Below are positions 5,449-14,181 of a stretch of DNA of 22,289 bases, in pieces. A program made the translations under genes and the position numbers. The stretch is from a virus, in IMG/VR virus record IMGVR_UViG_3300020166_000125, positions 1 through 22,289 of that record; one strand, 5' to 3'. Positions within the stretch are counted from its first letter, which is position 1. Each line of letters begins with the position of its first letter. The notes under the pieces were generated by a model. That model was not told the DNA's origin and did no database searches. It worked only from the letters and a program-made list of their open reading frames with translations.

Positions 5449-5512
5449 CCTTTAGTTTTCTTAAATACACCTTTAGCTTTTTTATATTATGTAGCTTTGG
5501 TCTGTATTTCAT
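5420..5512 (-). CDS. Possible 30-aa basic peptide gene
   Basis: An ATG at 5512, overlapping the stop of the connector gene in ATGA, opens a 30-codon frame reading MKYRPKLHNIKKLKVYLRKL and then KDEKRLDRTK. It is strongly basic and helical, and overlaps the next membrane protein start by 29 nt. The ATGA coupling is the only support. It may simply be a re-initiation relay that carries ribosomes to the next start. No known family. Confidence 0.38.
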   Translation of the reverse strand: MKYRPKLHNIKKLKVYLRKLKDEKRLDRTK

Positions 5513-6006
5513 ATTTTTATACCTGTAAAGTAAGCATTTTTTATTGGTTCAATCTCATCATCATTATTCGTTGTGTATTCTGGGAAAAGTGATGAATTAT
5601 AACACAAGTACTCTACAATTCTTTGTCCGTAAAACTCTGCAGTATCTCTTTCTTTTTGCACTAAGTAATTTACATCTTCTCGGCTTGCCGCGTTACCATT
5701 TTCACTATTTTTTTGGGTAATGCTACCGTTCTTTATTTGGTATGATATAAATGGTAATGCTTCAACTAAAGCGTAATGCACTAGGCAGTCCTGAACGTAA
5801 TCGTCGACAAGTGTTTTATATACACCATCAAGATCACGGTCATTTATATCGGTACTTATTTTGTTGTACAAACGAGTTCCAAGAATCATTTGCAAATGTT
5901 TATCTTGAGCTATCTTTAAAAAAGGTAACAAAAATGCAGTATCAACGTTGTAATTGATAGCTGTGCAATTTTTTAATTTATCTTCGTTTACAAATAATGC
6001 TGCCAT
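5509..6006 (-). CDS. Head-tail connector (DUF6712-like, gp6-type adaptor)
   Basis: The 165-aa protein begins MAALFVNEDKLKNCTAINYN and continues with FLLPFLKIAQDKHLQMILGT and RLYNKI. This N-terminal helical pattern is one I associate with the DUF6712 family of Bacteroidota phage proteins, equivalent to the head-completion adaptors placed after portal genes. Expected role: docking onto the portal ring after packaging to form the tail attachment surface. It follows the portal gene by 6 nt, as such adaptors usually do. The C-terminal half is acidic and Asn-rich. Family name is by recall, not by search. Confidence 0.72.
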   Translation of the reverse strand: MAALFVNEDKLKNCTAINYNVDTAFLLPFLKIAQDKHLQMILGTRLYNKISTDINDRDLDGVYKTLVDDYVQDCLVHYALVEALPFISYQIKNGSITQKNSENGNAASREDVNYLVQKERDTAEFYGQRIVEYLCYNSSLFPEYTTNNDDEIEPIKNAYFTGIKI

Positions 6007-6012
6007 TGTTTA

Positions 6013-8172
6013 TTAATTTAGTCGTCCTTTATTAGGTGTATCAATCATTGCTTTAGCCTCTTCACCTTTTTGCTTCACATAAGGATTGTTACCTACACGT
6101 TTGTCGTTTTCTAAGCCTTCGTTAGGTAAGAACCTTCCTTTATTATTCTTTTTTCTAAAGTATATTCTTCTAAGCCAACCATGGTGGCAATTAACGCCTC
6201 CTTTGTATTTGAACAAATTATAGGTATTTTTTCCTTTTGGAGCAAATTCTGAGTTTATGCCGTCTTTACCCATTTTGATAATATCCTCATACCGGTACTC
6301 TATTCCGCTTGATGATAATTCTATCATTCTACTACAGAAACGTCTTGAGGATGATTTAGACTCTTTTCTAGAAGTCTTAGAATAAACATATCTTACCTTA
6401 TATAAACCAGTGTCTCCCCATCTAGACTTTTCATCTGGATTAGCATCTGATTTTGTAGGATTAGCGAATTGGTGAAAACCATCCTTAGTAGTATCAACCT
6501 CTTCTTCACTTATTAATTCCCATTCATCATTATCGTTTTCTTCTCCAACTAATTCTAAGTAGTCTAACAGATCATCGCCTTGATCATCTGATAAAAAAGG
6601 TCTTTCGTCTTTAAAGTTAGAAGAACATTCACATTTACCTTTTTTCTTTTTACAACCAGGTTTACATTTATAAAAGTCTTCTTCTACATTCTTTATTTCT
6701 TCTACCTTTCTTTTTGACCAAGTAAACCCAGCGTCTCCACCCCAAAGTAGCCAAGCTATTTTACCAGCACTTGGGTAGCCATCGTCTCCTACTTTGTAGC
6801 CTTGTCCTCCTTTAGTAGATTTCTCATGTCTGCTAAAAAATGAGTACATTCTTTTGATAGTACTTAAGCTTAAATTTTTACCGTTAGATATATCTCTAGC
6901 TCTAGCAACTCCAACAGCAGTACCTCCTCTACCAAACTCTCTTCTTAGTTCCAGTCCTCTCTTAGCCTCAGAGATCATTCCACTAGTTGGCTTAGTATCT
7001 ATGTCTTTTAAGTCTTTGAATTCACTAAACTCACTGTATTGATCAATCCCAGTCTCTATCTCTTTCTCATCAGCATCAAGACCTTCGGTTTCTATAAATT
7101 CTATTGGTTGTAAAGTCTTAAAGTATGTGTTTAAAATAATACCGTTAACAAGCAGCACTTCGTTTATAGCATCAAGTATCATATTTTGATATGGCCGTAT
7201 AACTGTGTTGTCCCATAATTGAGAAGCAGTCTTTATTTCGTCAGCGTTGTTTCCTAAACCTGTGCTGTCTTTTATACCAAACAAAATAGGACTAGTTACT
7301 TTGTGACCTATTAAGATCTTACGTGTAGCCTCTTCGCTTAAAAACTTGTATTGTTCACTAGCTTCTGATATTGGTAAACTATCAATAGTAGTTGCGTTTG
7401 TAGTATCATCGTTAAATGATATAAGCCACTTTTTACCTTTAGTACCTTGAAGCTTTTGCATCACTTTATTCTCGATATGATTTTGCTCATCTTCAGTTGG
7501 TTGACCATTGTTGAAGTTGATCATCATCGTAGGAGCGAAGCCATTTTGAATATTAGATAAATGGTATGTACCAATTTCTTCGTCTATCTCTGCCCATTGC
7601 AAACATCCAGCGTAATCAACAGGTGAAAAGTAAAAGTAACCTGAAGCATAAGGTTTTATAACCAATACTTGCGATGTATCTCCTTTTTCACCAGTAAACG
7701 TTTCGATGCGTTTAGGTGCATATCTTTCTTTTCTATATTGACTCCAATCATCGGAGTAGTAGTATGCCTGGATTTCACCTTCTATAGATTTCTCAGGCCT
7801 TAAGTTTTGCATAGGTATATGCTTTGCCTTAAGTATTTGAGTTCTACCTTTATTCCAAACAATGTTAAACGCACCTTGACCTAATAACTTAAGATCATGA
7901 GATACACGCTTTAAATCGTTTGGTTTAAATATAGTCTTCATCTTAGCGTGATCTAAAGGCTTTTTGTTTTCGTCAGTACACGATAAACCTTCACCATATA
8001 TTTGATCACTAACAGAAGATATAATTGCGTTGTTCACAGCACTACCATTGTATCTGTCAATCAAATACTCAAAGTAGTTATTGTCATCACCGTAAGATAC
8101 CCACTCCTTAGAGTTAGACTCTTTTGCTTTTGGTGATTTCTCAGCCGCTAAATTTATTATTCTTAAGCTCAT
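6013..8172 (-). CDS. Portal protein with fused C-terminal domains
   Basis: The 719-aa protein has three parts. Residues 1 to about 360 look like a phage portal: VNNAIISSVSDQIYGEGL, LLGQGAFNIVWNKG, HIPMQNLRPE, then TRKILIGHKVTSPILFGI and the helical LWDNTVIRPYQNMILDAINE. Residues 397-492 hold a domain with EFGRGGTAVGVARARD and GYPSAGKIAWLLWGGDAG, which I know as a module of unknown function in phage head proteins. A Cys cluster (C503, C507, C514, C516) follows. Residues 580-680 have RFCSRMIEL and YKGGVNCHHGWLRRIYFRK, seen in Bacteroidota head proteins. The portal part forms the dodecameric DNA channel. It overlaps the adhesin gene end by 4 nt. Confidence 0.82.
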   Translation of the reverse strand: MSLRIINLAAEKSPKAKESNSKEWVSYGDDNNYFEYLIDRYNGSAVNNAIISSVSDQIYGEGLSCTDENKKPLDHAKMKTIFKPNDLKRVSHDLKLLGQGAFNIVWNKGRTQILKAKHIPMQNLRPEKSIEGEIQAYYYSDDWSQYRKERYAPKRIETFTGEKGDTSQVLVIKPYASGYFYFSPVDYAGCLQWAEIDEEIGTYHLSNIQNGFAPTMMINFNNGQPTEDEQNHIENKVMQKLQGTKGKKWLISFNDDTTNATTIDSLPISEASEQYKFLSEEATRKILIGHKVTSPILFGIKDSTGLGNNADEIKTASQLWDNTVIRPYQNMILDAINEVLLVNGIILNTYFKTLQPIEFIETEGLDADEKEIETGIDQYSEFSEFKDLKDIDTKPTSGMISEAKRGLELRREFGRGGTAVGVARARDISNGKNLSLSTIKRMYSFFSRHEKSTKGGQGYKVGDDGYPSAGKIAWLLWGGDAGFTWSKRKVEEIKNVEEDFYKCKPGCKKKKGKCECSSNFKDERPFLSDDQGDDLLDYLELVGEENDNDEWELISEEEVDTTKDGFHQFANPTKSDANPDEKSRWGDTGLYKVRYVYSKTSRKESKSSSRRFCSRMIELSSSGIEYRYEDIIKMGKDGINSEFAPKGKNTYNLFKYKGGVNCHHGWLRRIYFRKKNNKGRFLPNEGLENDKRVGNNPYVKQKGEEAKAMIDTPNKGRLN

Positions 8173-9698
8173 ATTTTTAAGTATACTTCGTTTGTTGAAT
8201 CTGCGTCTTTTTGTTTTACGTATTCAGGTTGACCTATTCCCTGTACAAATAATTTACCTTCTTCTCTTAAACCAAGAATAGAGTCATCGTAAATATCTGT
8301 GTTATTTTTGCTTGTTTGCTCGTATATTTTGTACTTATAAAAAGCGTTATCATCAAAAGCAAACATAGGTGTTGAGCCTGTTCGGAAAGTTGCACTAGCT
8401 ACAAGTGTAGCTGTTAGGTCATAAGTTGTTCCTTTAAACCTAGCCCCATAAGCATAAATAGCATCTCCTTTTTGTGGGTCACGTGCAGTACTTGTATTGT
8501 CCCAAAATATTAATGGCTCAAAACCTAAAACCAAAGAGCCAGTAACACCTATATAAGTATAAGTATCTACAAATTGCCATTGATCAGTGTATATAAATAT
8601 AGTCTCTTGAGGGTATTGCACAGAAGTACCAGAGTAAAACCTTAATCTTCCTCTACTTCCTATTGTGTTACCTTCTCCTTTTACCCACATTCCAAACCTC
8701 CATTCCCCAGTACCTGGAACGTTCGTTATTGTTTGGGTTATAAGATTAAAATTAGAAACACCATCGTAAGTTATTCTGTCAGCTATTTTAAACCCATTGT
8801 TTGATAAAGCTACGTTGTTACTTATATCAAGGTTGTTTATGTTTTCCCAACTAAAAAAATCGTTAGGATAGTCTATTAAATTATCGTTGTAAGAGTTGTG
8901 TAAGTTACCGAATGTAGAGCTAGATAATTCATACCTAGTTTTCATACTTCTATTAAAAGGAGCTGCGTTTTCTTGTCTATCTGAAGCTAAAAAGTCAGGA
9001 AAGTCATAATCAAATTTAATATCATCACCATTTAAAGTGTAGTCCCATAGTTGAAAGTCTTTAAGTTCACCAAATAAACTTCTTCCTGATACAGCTAAAT
9101 TGGTTCCTAAATAGTACCTATCAAAGTTAGACCAATACAAAGTAAAATCGATGGCTGTATTACCAATGTGTTCACCATCTATATAGCATTTAATCTTATT
9201 AGCAGAGGCGCCATTATTCTTTTGAGTTAACACCAATCTGTGCCAATTACCATCATCAACTTTAACACTATCAAATACGTGAACCTTATTTAAGTATTGA
9301 TTTACTTCTATATAACCATCAGCGTTAATCACACAAATAAACTCAGACGGAGTTGTTAATTGTCTAAGGTACATCAAAGTTTTTATGTCACTGTTTCCAG
9401 TGTTGTACTTATGTTTAAACCATAAACACATACTCCAATTATCACCAGTTGTTAGTAAGTAAGGAAGGTGATCCATATACACAGCACCAGAAGAAGAGAA
9501 ATTTGTGTAAGTGACTTCGTCTAAACTACAAGCTACTGATCTATTTGTAACAGCTCCTTTAGTGATCACCTTAGCAACTTTTCTTTTTGTTTGCTCGTTT
9601 TCAACCTCCATTAGGTAGTAATTGCTATTAGCATCATCACTAACTGAAGTTAGGCTAGGGTATATTGTCTTTGATGTCTCAGATTGTACCTTAATCAT
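8169..9698 (-). CDS. Virion adhesin with LamG-like and second beta-sandwich domain
   Basis: The 509-aa protein begins with about 50 residues that may anchor it to the particle. Residues about 60-230 look like a concanavalin A/LamG-like fold: GDNWSMCLWFKHKYNTGN, DDGNWHRLVLTQKN, IKCYIDGEHIG and LFGELKDFQLWDYTL. Residues about 275-445 form a second beta-rich, carbohydrate-binding-module-like domain (GEWRFGMWVKGEGN, TDQWQFVDTYTYIG). Such domains bind glycans, so a receptor-binding or capsid-decorating role is plausible. The gene sits between the tail tube and portal genes, directly after a terminator, so it may have separate expression. Its product's place in the virion cannot be told. Confidence 0.72.
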   Translation of the reverse strand: MIKVQSETSKTIYPSLTSVSDDANSNYYLMEVENEQTKRKVAKVITKGAVTNRSVACSLDEVTYTNFSSSGAVYMDHLPYLLTTGDNWSMCLWFKHKYNTGNSDIKTLMYLRQLTTPSEFICVINADGYIEVNQYLNKVHVFDSVKVDDGNWHRLVLTQKNNGASANKIKCYIDGEHIGNTAIDFTLYWSNFDRYYLGTNLAVSGRSLFGELKDFQLWDYTLNGDDIKFDYDFPDFLASDRQENAAPFNRSMKTRYELSSSTFGNLHNSYNDNLIDYPNDFFSWENINNLDISNNVALSNNGFKIADRITYDGVSNFNLITQTITNVPGTGEWRFGMWVKGEGNTIGSRGRLRFYSGTSVQYPQETIFIYTDQWQFVDTYTYIGVTGSLVLGFEPLIFWDNTSTARDPQKGDAIYAYGARFKGTTYDLTATLVASATFRTGSTPMFAFDDNAFYKYKIYEQTSKNNTDIYDDSILGLREEGKLFVQGIGQPEYVKQKDADSTNEVYLKI

Positions 9699-9753
9699 CT
9701 TTGTTGATTTGATATATTAATAAATAGAGAATAGTACAAGTTGTTTTAGAAGT

Positions 9754-9782
9754 AAAAAAAAAGCACCCTTTCGAGTGCCTTT
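9754..9782 (-). terminator. Rho-independent terminator after the tail tube gene
   Basis: On the minus strand AAAGGCACTC (9782-9773), loop GAAA (9772-9769) and GGGTGCTTTT (9768-9759) form a 10-bp stem with two G-T wobbles, running into nine T (9762-9754). It lies about 28 nt after the stop of the tail tube gene and before the adhesin gene. Confidence 0.9.
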
Positions 9783-9809
9783 AATTATTTTATTAATAAC
9801 ATTATACTA

Positions 9810-10385
9810 TCAAGATCCGTCGTCGATAGTTGGTGGATTAGTTGTTAACCCTTGGAAAACATCTTCATTTGCAGAATCAGCTGCTACAACAGCAATAGCT
9901 GCTGCTTTTTCTCTTCCTGTAAAAGTAAGATTGTAACCGCTCATATCGCCAAATGCTTGACCTCTACCAACGTTACCAGCTGTAACAGTCATACCATTGT
10001 ATGCTCCAGCTAGGTATAAGTCACCGTTACCAGTAACCTCGTTTATGTTATTATCTTCTACAAAGACTTGAAAGCGTCCTTGTACTAATTCTTTTAATGC
10101 TTTTAAAGCCGTAATTGATAGATTAGGTAATGCTAGCGTTAGCACTTGCTCGTAAAACACTGTACCATTTTCTTCAGAAACTGTTACTGTTTCATCGAAA
10201 GTTGAGCTCTGTGGATTTAAAGCGTATTGATATGCTGTACTTGCTGTGCCTAATGCTGTCAATTGGCCGTCTGTTCCGATAACCAGGGTTCCAGCAGCTC
10301 CATTATTGACAAAGTATACATTTCGTATACCTCCAATAGCGGTTCTACATTCTAGCCCTCTACCATCTTGTAATAAACATGCCAT
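9810..10385 (-). CDS. Major tail tube protein (putative)
   Basis: The 191-aa protein begins MACLLQDGRGLECRTAIGGI and continues RNVYFVNN. It has VFYEQVLTLALPNLSITALK in the middle and ends with AGAYNGMTVTAGNVGRGQAF, then GDMSGYNLTFTGREKAAA. This pattern of N-terminal Cys/Gly stretch and C-terminal GYxLTFTGxEK is one I associate with tail tube proteins of Bacteroidota siphoviruses. It would polymerise around the tape measure to form the tail shaft. The gene lies just after the capsid gene and between two terminators, which fits a highly expressed structural protein. Assignment is by recall. Confidence 0.7.
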   Translation of the reverse strand: MACLLQDGRGLECRTAIGGIRNVYFVNNGAAGTLVIGTDGQLTALGTASTAYQYALNPQSSTFDETVTVSEENGTVFYEQVLTLALPNLSITALKALKELVQGRFQVFVEDNNINEVTGNGDLYLAGAYNGMTVTAGNVGRGQAFGDMSGYNLTFTGREKAAAIAVVAADSANEDVFQGLTTNPPTIDDGS

Positions 10386-10398
10386 ATTGAATAGGTTT

Positions 10399-10425
10399 AA
10401 AAAGTAGGAGGTGTTACCCTCCCAC
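10399..10425 (-). terminator. Terminator or attenuator between capsid and tail tube genes
   Basis: On the minus strand GTGGGAGG (10425-10418), loop 10417-10412 and CCTCCTAC (10411-10404) make an 8-bp stem with one wobble, followed by five T (10403-10399). It lies 12 nt after the capsid stop and about 14 nt before the tail tube start. The U-run is short, so partial read-through is likely; this would lower downstream relative to capsid mRNA. Confidence 0.75.
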
Positions 10426-10436
10426 TAAATTATTAA

Positions 10437-11339
10437 TTATGCAGAGTAAAGTGCAATATCTTCAGATACAGCGTAACCAACTCCAGCGTTGTATTTCATA
10501 ACCATTCTAACATTGTCAGAACCATCAGTAGTAGTCATATCGATTACTTTAACTTCAGTCAAGTCAGAAAGTAAATCGGTTGCGAAGAACAAGTTAGACT
10601 TTCTTGCAGCTACCATTTTGTTTGCAGCCATTCCTGGACACCATACTAAAGGAATACCTTCGAAGTTTGGTGCAGTAACTCCAGCGTGGTATTGGTCCAT
10701 GTAACCAAGAGCAGCTTGTTTAGCAATGTAGAATTTAAATGCAGCAGTTCCTAAGTAGATATTAAGATCTTCCTTTCCATAAACAGAGTTTGGAATAGCG
10801 TCTCTTAATTCTCCTAGCTTAGTTACAATGTTACCAGCAGTTAAAGCAGCAGGTGTAGGTACGTCAACTACATCAGTATCAGCGATGAACTGAGTAACAA
10901 AACCGTCAAACTGACCGTTAGTAGCAGTGCTACCTTGCCAAATAGAAGTTTCAACATCTGCTCCTACTACAGCTCCAGCATGAGAGATTAAGTACTCTGT
11001 AAAGTTACCAGGGAAAGTTCCATCTACACCTGCTCTCATTTGAGCTCCTGCGTAAGTAGAAAACCACTCTTTCTTACAAAGTTCTTTGTGAAGTTGGAAT
11101 CTTTCTGGTGTGATAGACTTTTCGTCATAAGTAACCGCAGATCCGTCATCGAACGCACATGTTGCATCTTTTACAGATCCAGCTGCGAAGTCCAAAGCCT
11201 TCAAGTTAATTTTAAATGAAACGTTAGGTAGAATAGTTACATTTTCTTTTCCTAAAGTTTCTCCGCTTAATAGCGATGCAGAGATAAAGCCAGCAGCTTC
11301 GTCTCCAGCGTAAACAGTTGTTCCAATTGTTTGTGCCAT
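10437..11339 (-). CDS. Major capsid protein
   Basis: The 300-aa protein starts MAQTIGTTVYAGDEAAGFIS. It contains ITPERFQLHKELCKKEWFST, AGAQMRAGVDG, EYLISHAGAVVGADVETSIW, and ends with VMKYNAGVGYAVSEDIALYS. This arrangement resembles the HK97-fold capsid proteins of Bacteroidota phages, with an N-terminal arm, a long spine helix near HAGAVVGADVE and a P-domain/A-domain mix of Ala and Gly. Direct placement after an XkdF-type protease and an acidic scaffold supports it. It has a terminator right after its stop, usual for the most expressed late gene. No obvious cleaved delta domain is visible, since the scaffold is a separate gene. Confidence 0.82.
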   Translation of the reverse strand: MAQTIGTTVYAGDEAAGFISASLLSGETLGKENVTILPNVSFKINLKALDFAAGSVKDATCAFDDGSAVTYDEKSITPERFQLHKELCKKEWFSTYAGAQMRAGVDGTFPGNFTEYLISHAGAVVGADVETSIWQGSTATNGQFDGFVTQFIADTDVVDVPTPAALTAGNIVTKLGELRDAIPNSVYGKEDLNIYLGTAAFKFYIAKQAALGYMDQYHAGVTAPNFEGIPLVWCPGMAANKMVAARKSNLFFATDLLSDLTEVKVIDMTTTDGSDNVRMVMKYNAGVGYAVSEDIALYSA

Positions 11340-11341
11340 AA

Positions 11342-11968
11342 TTATTTGTTTTTATGAATTAAATATTGTACTCTTTGTTGAGCTGTCAGTTTAGACAAAT
11401 CAACGTTTTGATTTACTTGTTTAAAGTTGCCTTCTGGATTTGGCTTAATCTCTTCAGCTACTTTTTCAAACTCTTCTACCTTAGCTTCGTTTTCTTCAGC
11501 TTCAGTTTTAACAGCTTCAAAGTTTTCAGATAAACCGTTTACCTTAGACTTAATATCTTCAAATTCTTGTACTAAATTCTCTAGTACTCCGATAGCCTGA
11601 ACAAGTGCTTCTTTAGAACCATCTCCTTCAGTTTCTGTCATTTCTTCAACAACAGACTGTTCTTCTACCTCTTCTTCAACTTCTTCTTCAGCAGCTTTAA
11701 TTTCAGCGATAACGCCTTCCTCTTCGACTACTAACAAAGAACCATCAGCCATAGCGTACTCGCCAACTGGTAGAGGTTGCTTCTCTTCTTCAACAACAAT
11801 AAAAACCGATTGACCAGCTTCAAAAGAGTCTGCACTAACTACAGTGCCATCTTCTAAAGCAGCATCTTCGAACTTCAATTGTTCTTGAGCTTCTTGGAGT
11901 TCTTGTGGAGTAGCAGTGTCTTCTACTTCCATGCCAAGTAAGACTTTGATTTTGTTTAGTGTTTCCAT
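11342..11968 (-). CDS. Acidic scaffolding protein (putative)
   Basis: The 208-aa protein is very rich in Glu (EEEVEEEVEEQSVVEEM around residue 95-110). It has predicted coiled coils around 125-185 (ALVQAIGVLENLVQEFEDIK and following) and a basic C-terminal tail (LTAQQRVQYLIHKNK). This is the usual composition of phage head scaffolds: charged, elongated and with a C-terminal capsid-binding helix. It lies between the prohead protease and major capsid genes, the standard place. It would guide prohead assembly and be degraded by the protease. Composition alone cannot exclude another head assembly factor. Confidence 0.72.
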   Translation of the reverse strand: METLNKIKVLLGMEVEDTATPQELQEAQEQLKFEDAALEDGTVVSADSFEAGQSVFIVVEEEKQPLPVGEYAMADGSLLVVEEEGVIAEIKAAEEEVEEEVEEQSVVEEMTETEGDGSKEALVQAIGVLENLVQEFEDIKSKVNGLSENFEAVKTEAEENEAKVEEFEKVAEEIKPNPEGNFKQVNQNVDLSKLTAQQRVQYLIHKNK

Positions 11969-12001
11969 GTGATAAATTTATATTTTTAAATAGTTTAAAT
12001 G

Positions 12002-12598
12002 CTAAAGTGTTTTATTTTGGTCTTCTAGAATTATAGCCTTTATTCTGTCTAATAACTCTAATTCACTCATCTTAGTTTGCTTCTCATCAAAGTAACCTTC
12101 AATGGAGAATCCTTTAACTACACCTTCTTTAATATAGTTTTGCCAAACCTCTTCATTCTCTATTTTCATGCAAGCTACCCAGGTCCCTTCAGGGTACTCT
12201 AATCCGTGAAGTTGAGTCTTATCAATCTTGCTATCTTCAACTATCCAGGTTTCAACCGTTGTTATTCCATTAACCACTCTTTGATGATCTAATGTAGCAT
12301 TCTTATGTTTCGATTGTAACATATACAGCTCGCTAACTCTTCTAACAGTATCTTTAGAGAAAAAGCAGTTGTACTCCTTTCCTTCTTCATCTAACCTAGG
12401 TATTTGTATATCTGGTATCATCACAGCTCCCATGACAATGCGTTTCTCGTTGTCTACGGTTGCGAATTGATTTGGTTGTTTACCATCTTTAGAAAAGTAT
12501 TTAAAGTTCTCCTCAATGGCTGGGTGCTCTACTAAGCTAATAGCAAAAACTCCACAGTCTTCGCTTTCTTCATCTAATGTAAATTCTACTACCTTCAT
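12002..12598 (-). CDS. Prohead protease, XkdF-like (Peptidase S78_2 type)
   Basis: The 198-aa protein has FAISLVEHPAIEENFKYFSK (17-36), RIVMGAVMIPDIQIPRLD (53-70), YNCFFSKDTVRRVSELY, ATLDHQ (H105), ETWIVEDSKI and VVKGFSIEGYF (S165). These segments and their order match the XkdF family of phage serine proteases, in which the conserved His and Ser are the expected catalytic residues. It would process the scaffold inside the prohead. The gene comes directly before scaffold and capsid genes, and its start overlaps the tape measure stop (TAATG). Confidence 0.82.
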   Translation of the reverse strand: MKVVEFTLDEESEDCGVFAISLVEHPAIEENFKYFSKDGKQPNQFATVDNEKRIVMGAVMIPDIQIPRLDEEGKEYNCFFSKDTVRRVSELYMLQSKHKNATLDHQRVVNGITTVETWIVEDSKIDKTQLHGLEYPEGTWVACMKIENEEVWQNYIKEGVVKGFSIEGYFDEKQTKMSELELLDRIKAIILEDQNKTL

Positions 12599-14181
12599 TA
12601 TAACGTTGTTTGAGTGTCTATATATTTTTGTGCGTCTTGACTATCTGTAACATCTTGACCGATCACATAAGCTTTTATTGGTTCGGTAGACTGTTTATCT
12701 ATACTTCCGACTACATCATCTAAATTAGTTTCTCTCGGTATTCCTCCAGCAACACCAGTAGCTAAACTTGGAACGCTAGCCGTAGGTACCGAAGCTCCAG
12801 AGTCATCACCAGATTTAGTAGCTAAAATACTTTTGACGCTTGATAAACCACTAGCTAATACAGCGGCAGCTTGAATAAAGTTTAGAGGTGGTGGTCCTGC
12901 ACTTAATGCTCTAGTAACACCGACTTGAGTATTGATTAATGCTTCACCAACTGCTAATGCTTTATTATCACCAGCAAGTTTACCTAAAGCTCCAGCAAGT
13001 TTTCCGAAAGCCTCCATTTCAGTAAGCACTTGCTCTTGAGTTATTTTCTTTTTCTTTTTAGCATACTCTCGATCAATAGCTTCAGTATCACTACTATTCT
13101 TTTTTGCTAGCCTTAATTTATCTTGATACCATTGATCTAACTCTATTAGCTCTAATTCTCTTTGAGTTTTACCTACAGTTGCTAACTCGTTAGTAGCATC
13201 TAATTCTTCTCTAAGTAAAGCATTGTTGTTTGTTAACTGCTCTGACCTTTGGCCTGTTATCCTTTCATTAATATCTACTAATTCTGTTTCTGCTAGTATT
13301 AAAGCTTGTTTTAGCTCTACGTTTTCACTATTAAGATCAGACTCTATTTGTGCTAAGTCAACTTTCTTTTGAGCTAAACTTAGTTCCTCTTCTAGTTGCC
13401 TGTCTAGAATTAATCCTAACTGTTTGTTGGCTTCTATTCTATCAGCAAAAGATGCACTCTCGTCATCCCTTATTTGTCTCTGAAGCTCTGCTTGTGTTTG
13501 ATATGATAGCATCAACTTTTGCTGGCCAGCTTCTAGTAAAGCAACTTCATTTTTTAGCTGAGTAAGATCTGAACCTGTTTCAATAGCTTTCTTAGTGGTA
13601 TCAACAAAATTCTTAGTTGCTGTAGCTACGGTAGTCGTAACGTTATTATAAACATCAGTAACGTCTTCACTAAAGTCTTGAAGGTCTCCTTTGATCTCAC
13701 TAAGACCTTCTTTGATCATATCACTATCAAAAGTAAATACTCCAGTCAATAAAGTACCAACACCACTAAATTTATCAGTTATATATGTTCTAAATTCTTC
13801 GAACTTTTCACCTAGCTTAGCTAAAGTTTTTTGTGGTTGTTGAAAAGCATTGAATATACTTTCACCAAAACCAACAACAAGGTCACCAACCTCTCTAAAT
13901 ATGATCCCTAAAGAAGTTGTTGCAGTGCTTAAGGTATCTATTACAGCTTGATTTTGCCCTATAATGTTCTTAAGAAAGTTAAAAGCTTCGATTACAAGTC
14001 CAATACCTGCGGCTTTCATAGCTAAACCTAAACCTTTAAATCCTTTAGCTAAACTCTTAGTAGATTTAGCTGCTGCCTTATTTGATTTAGCAACATCTTC
14101 AAGCTTTTCGTTTAAAGCCGATATTTCCTCTATTGCCTTATCGACCTTAGCTTCTAAAGGTATTACTACTGTTTCAGCCAT
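12598..14181 (-). CDS. Tape measure protein
   Basis: The 527-aa protein is helical and Ala/Lys/Glu-rich. After an N-terminal coiled coil (IEEISALNEKLEDVAKSNKA) comes a hydrophobic GFKGLGLAMKAAGIGLVIEA segment (48-67). A long charged coil covers about 205-390, and a second Ala-rich segment (LINTQVGVTRALSAGPPPL, about 437-455) lies near the end. This layout is typical of small tape measure proteins in Bacteroidota phages. If length scales at about 0.15 nm per residue, the tail would be near 79 nm (inference). A GGAG sequence lies 3 nt before the start codon. Here it stands just before the head genes and far from the chaperone gene. Confidence 0.8.
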   Translation of the reverse strand: MAETVVIPLEAKVDKAIEEISALNEKLEDVAKSNKAAAKSTKSLAKGFKGLGLAMKAAGIGLVIEAFNFLKNIIGQNQAVIDTLSTATTSLGIIFREVGDLVVGFGESIFNAFQQPQKTLAKLGEKFEEFRTYITDKFSGVGTLLTGVFTFDSDMIKEGLSEIKGDLQDFSEDVTDVYNNVTTTVATATKNFVDTTKKAIETGSDLTQLKNEVALLEAGQQKLMLSYQTQAELQRQIRDDESASFADRIEANKQLGLILDRQLEEELSLAQKKVDLAQIESDLNSENVELKQALILAETELVDINERITGQRSEQLTNNNALLREELDATNELATVGKTQRELELIELDQWYQDKLRLAKKNSSDTEAIDREYAKKKKKITQEQVLTEMEAFGKLAGALGKLAGDNKALAVGEALINTQVGVTRALSAGPPPLNFIQAAAVLASGLSSVKSILATKSGDDSGASVPTASVPSLATGVAGGIPRETNLDDVVGSIDKQSTEPIKAYVIGQDVTDSQDAQKYIDTQTTL

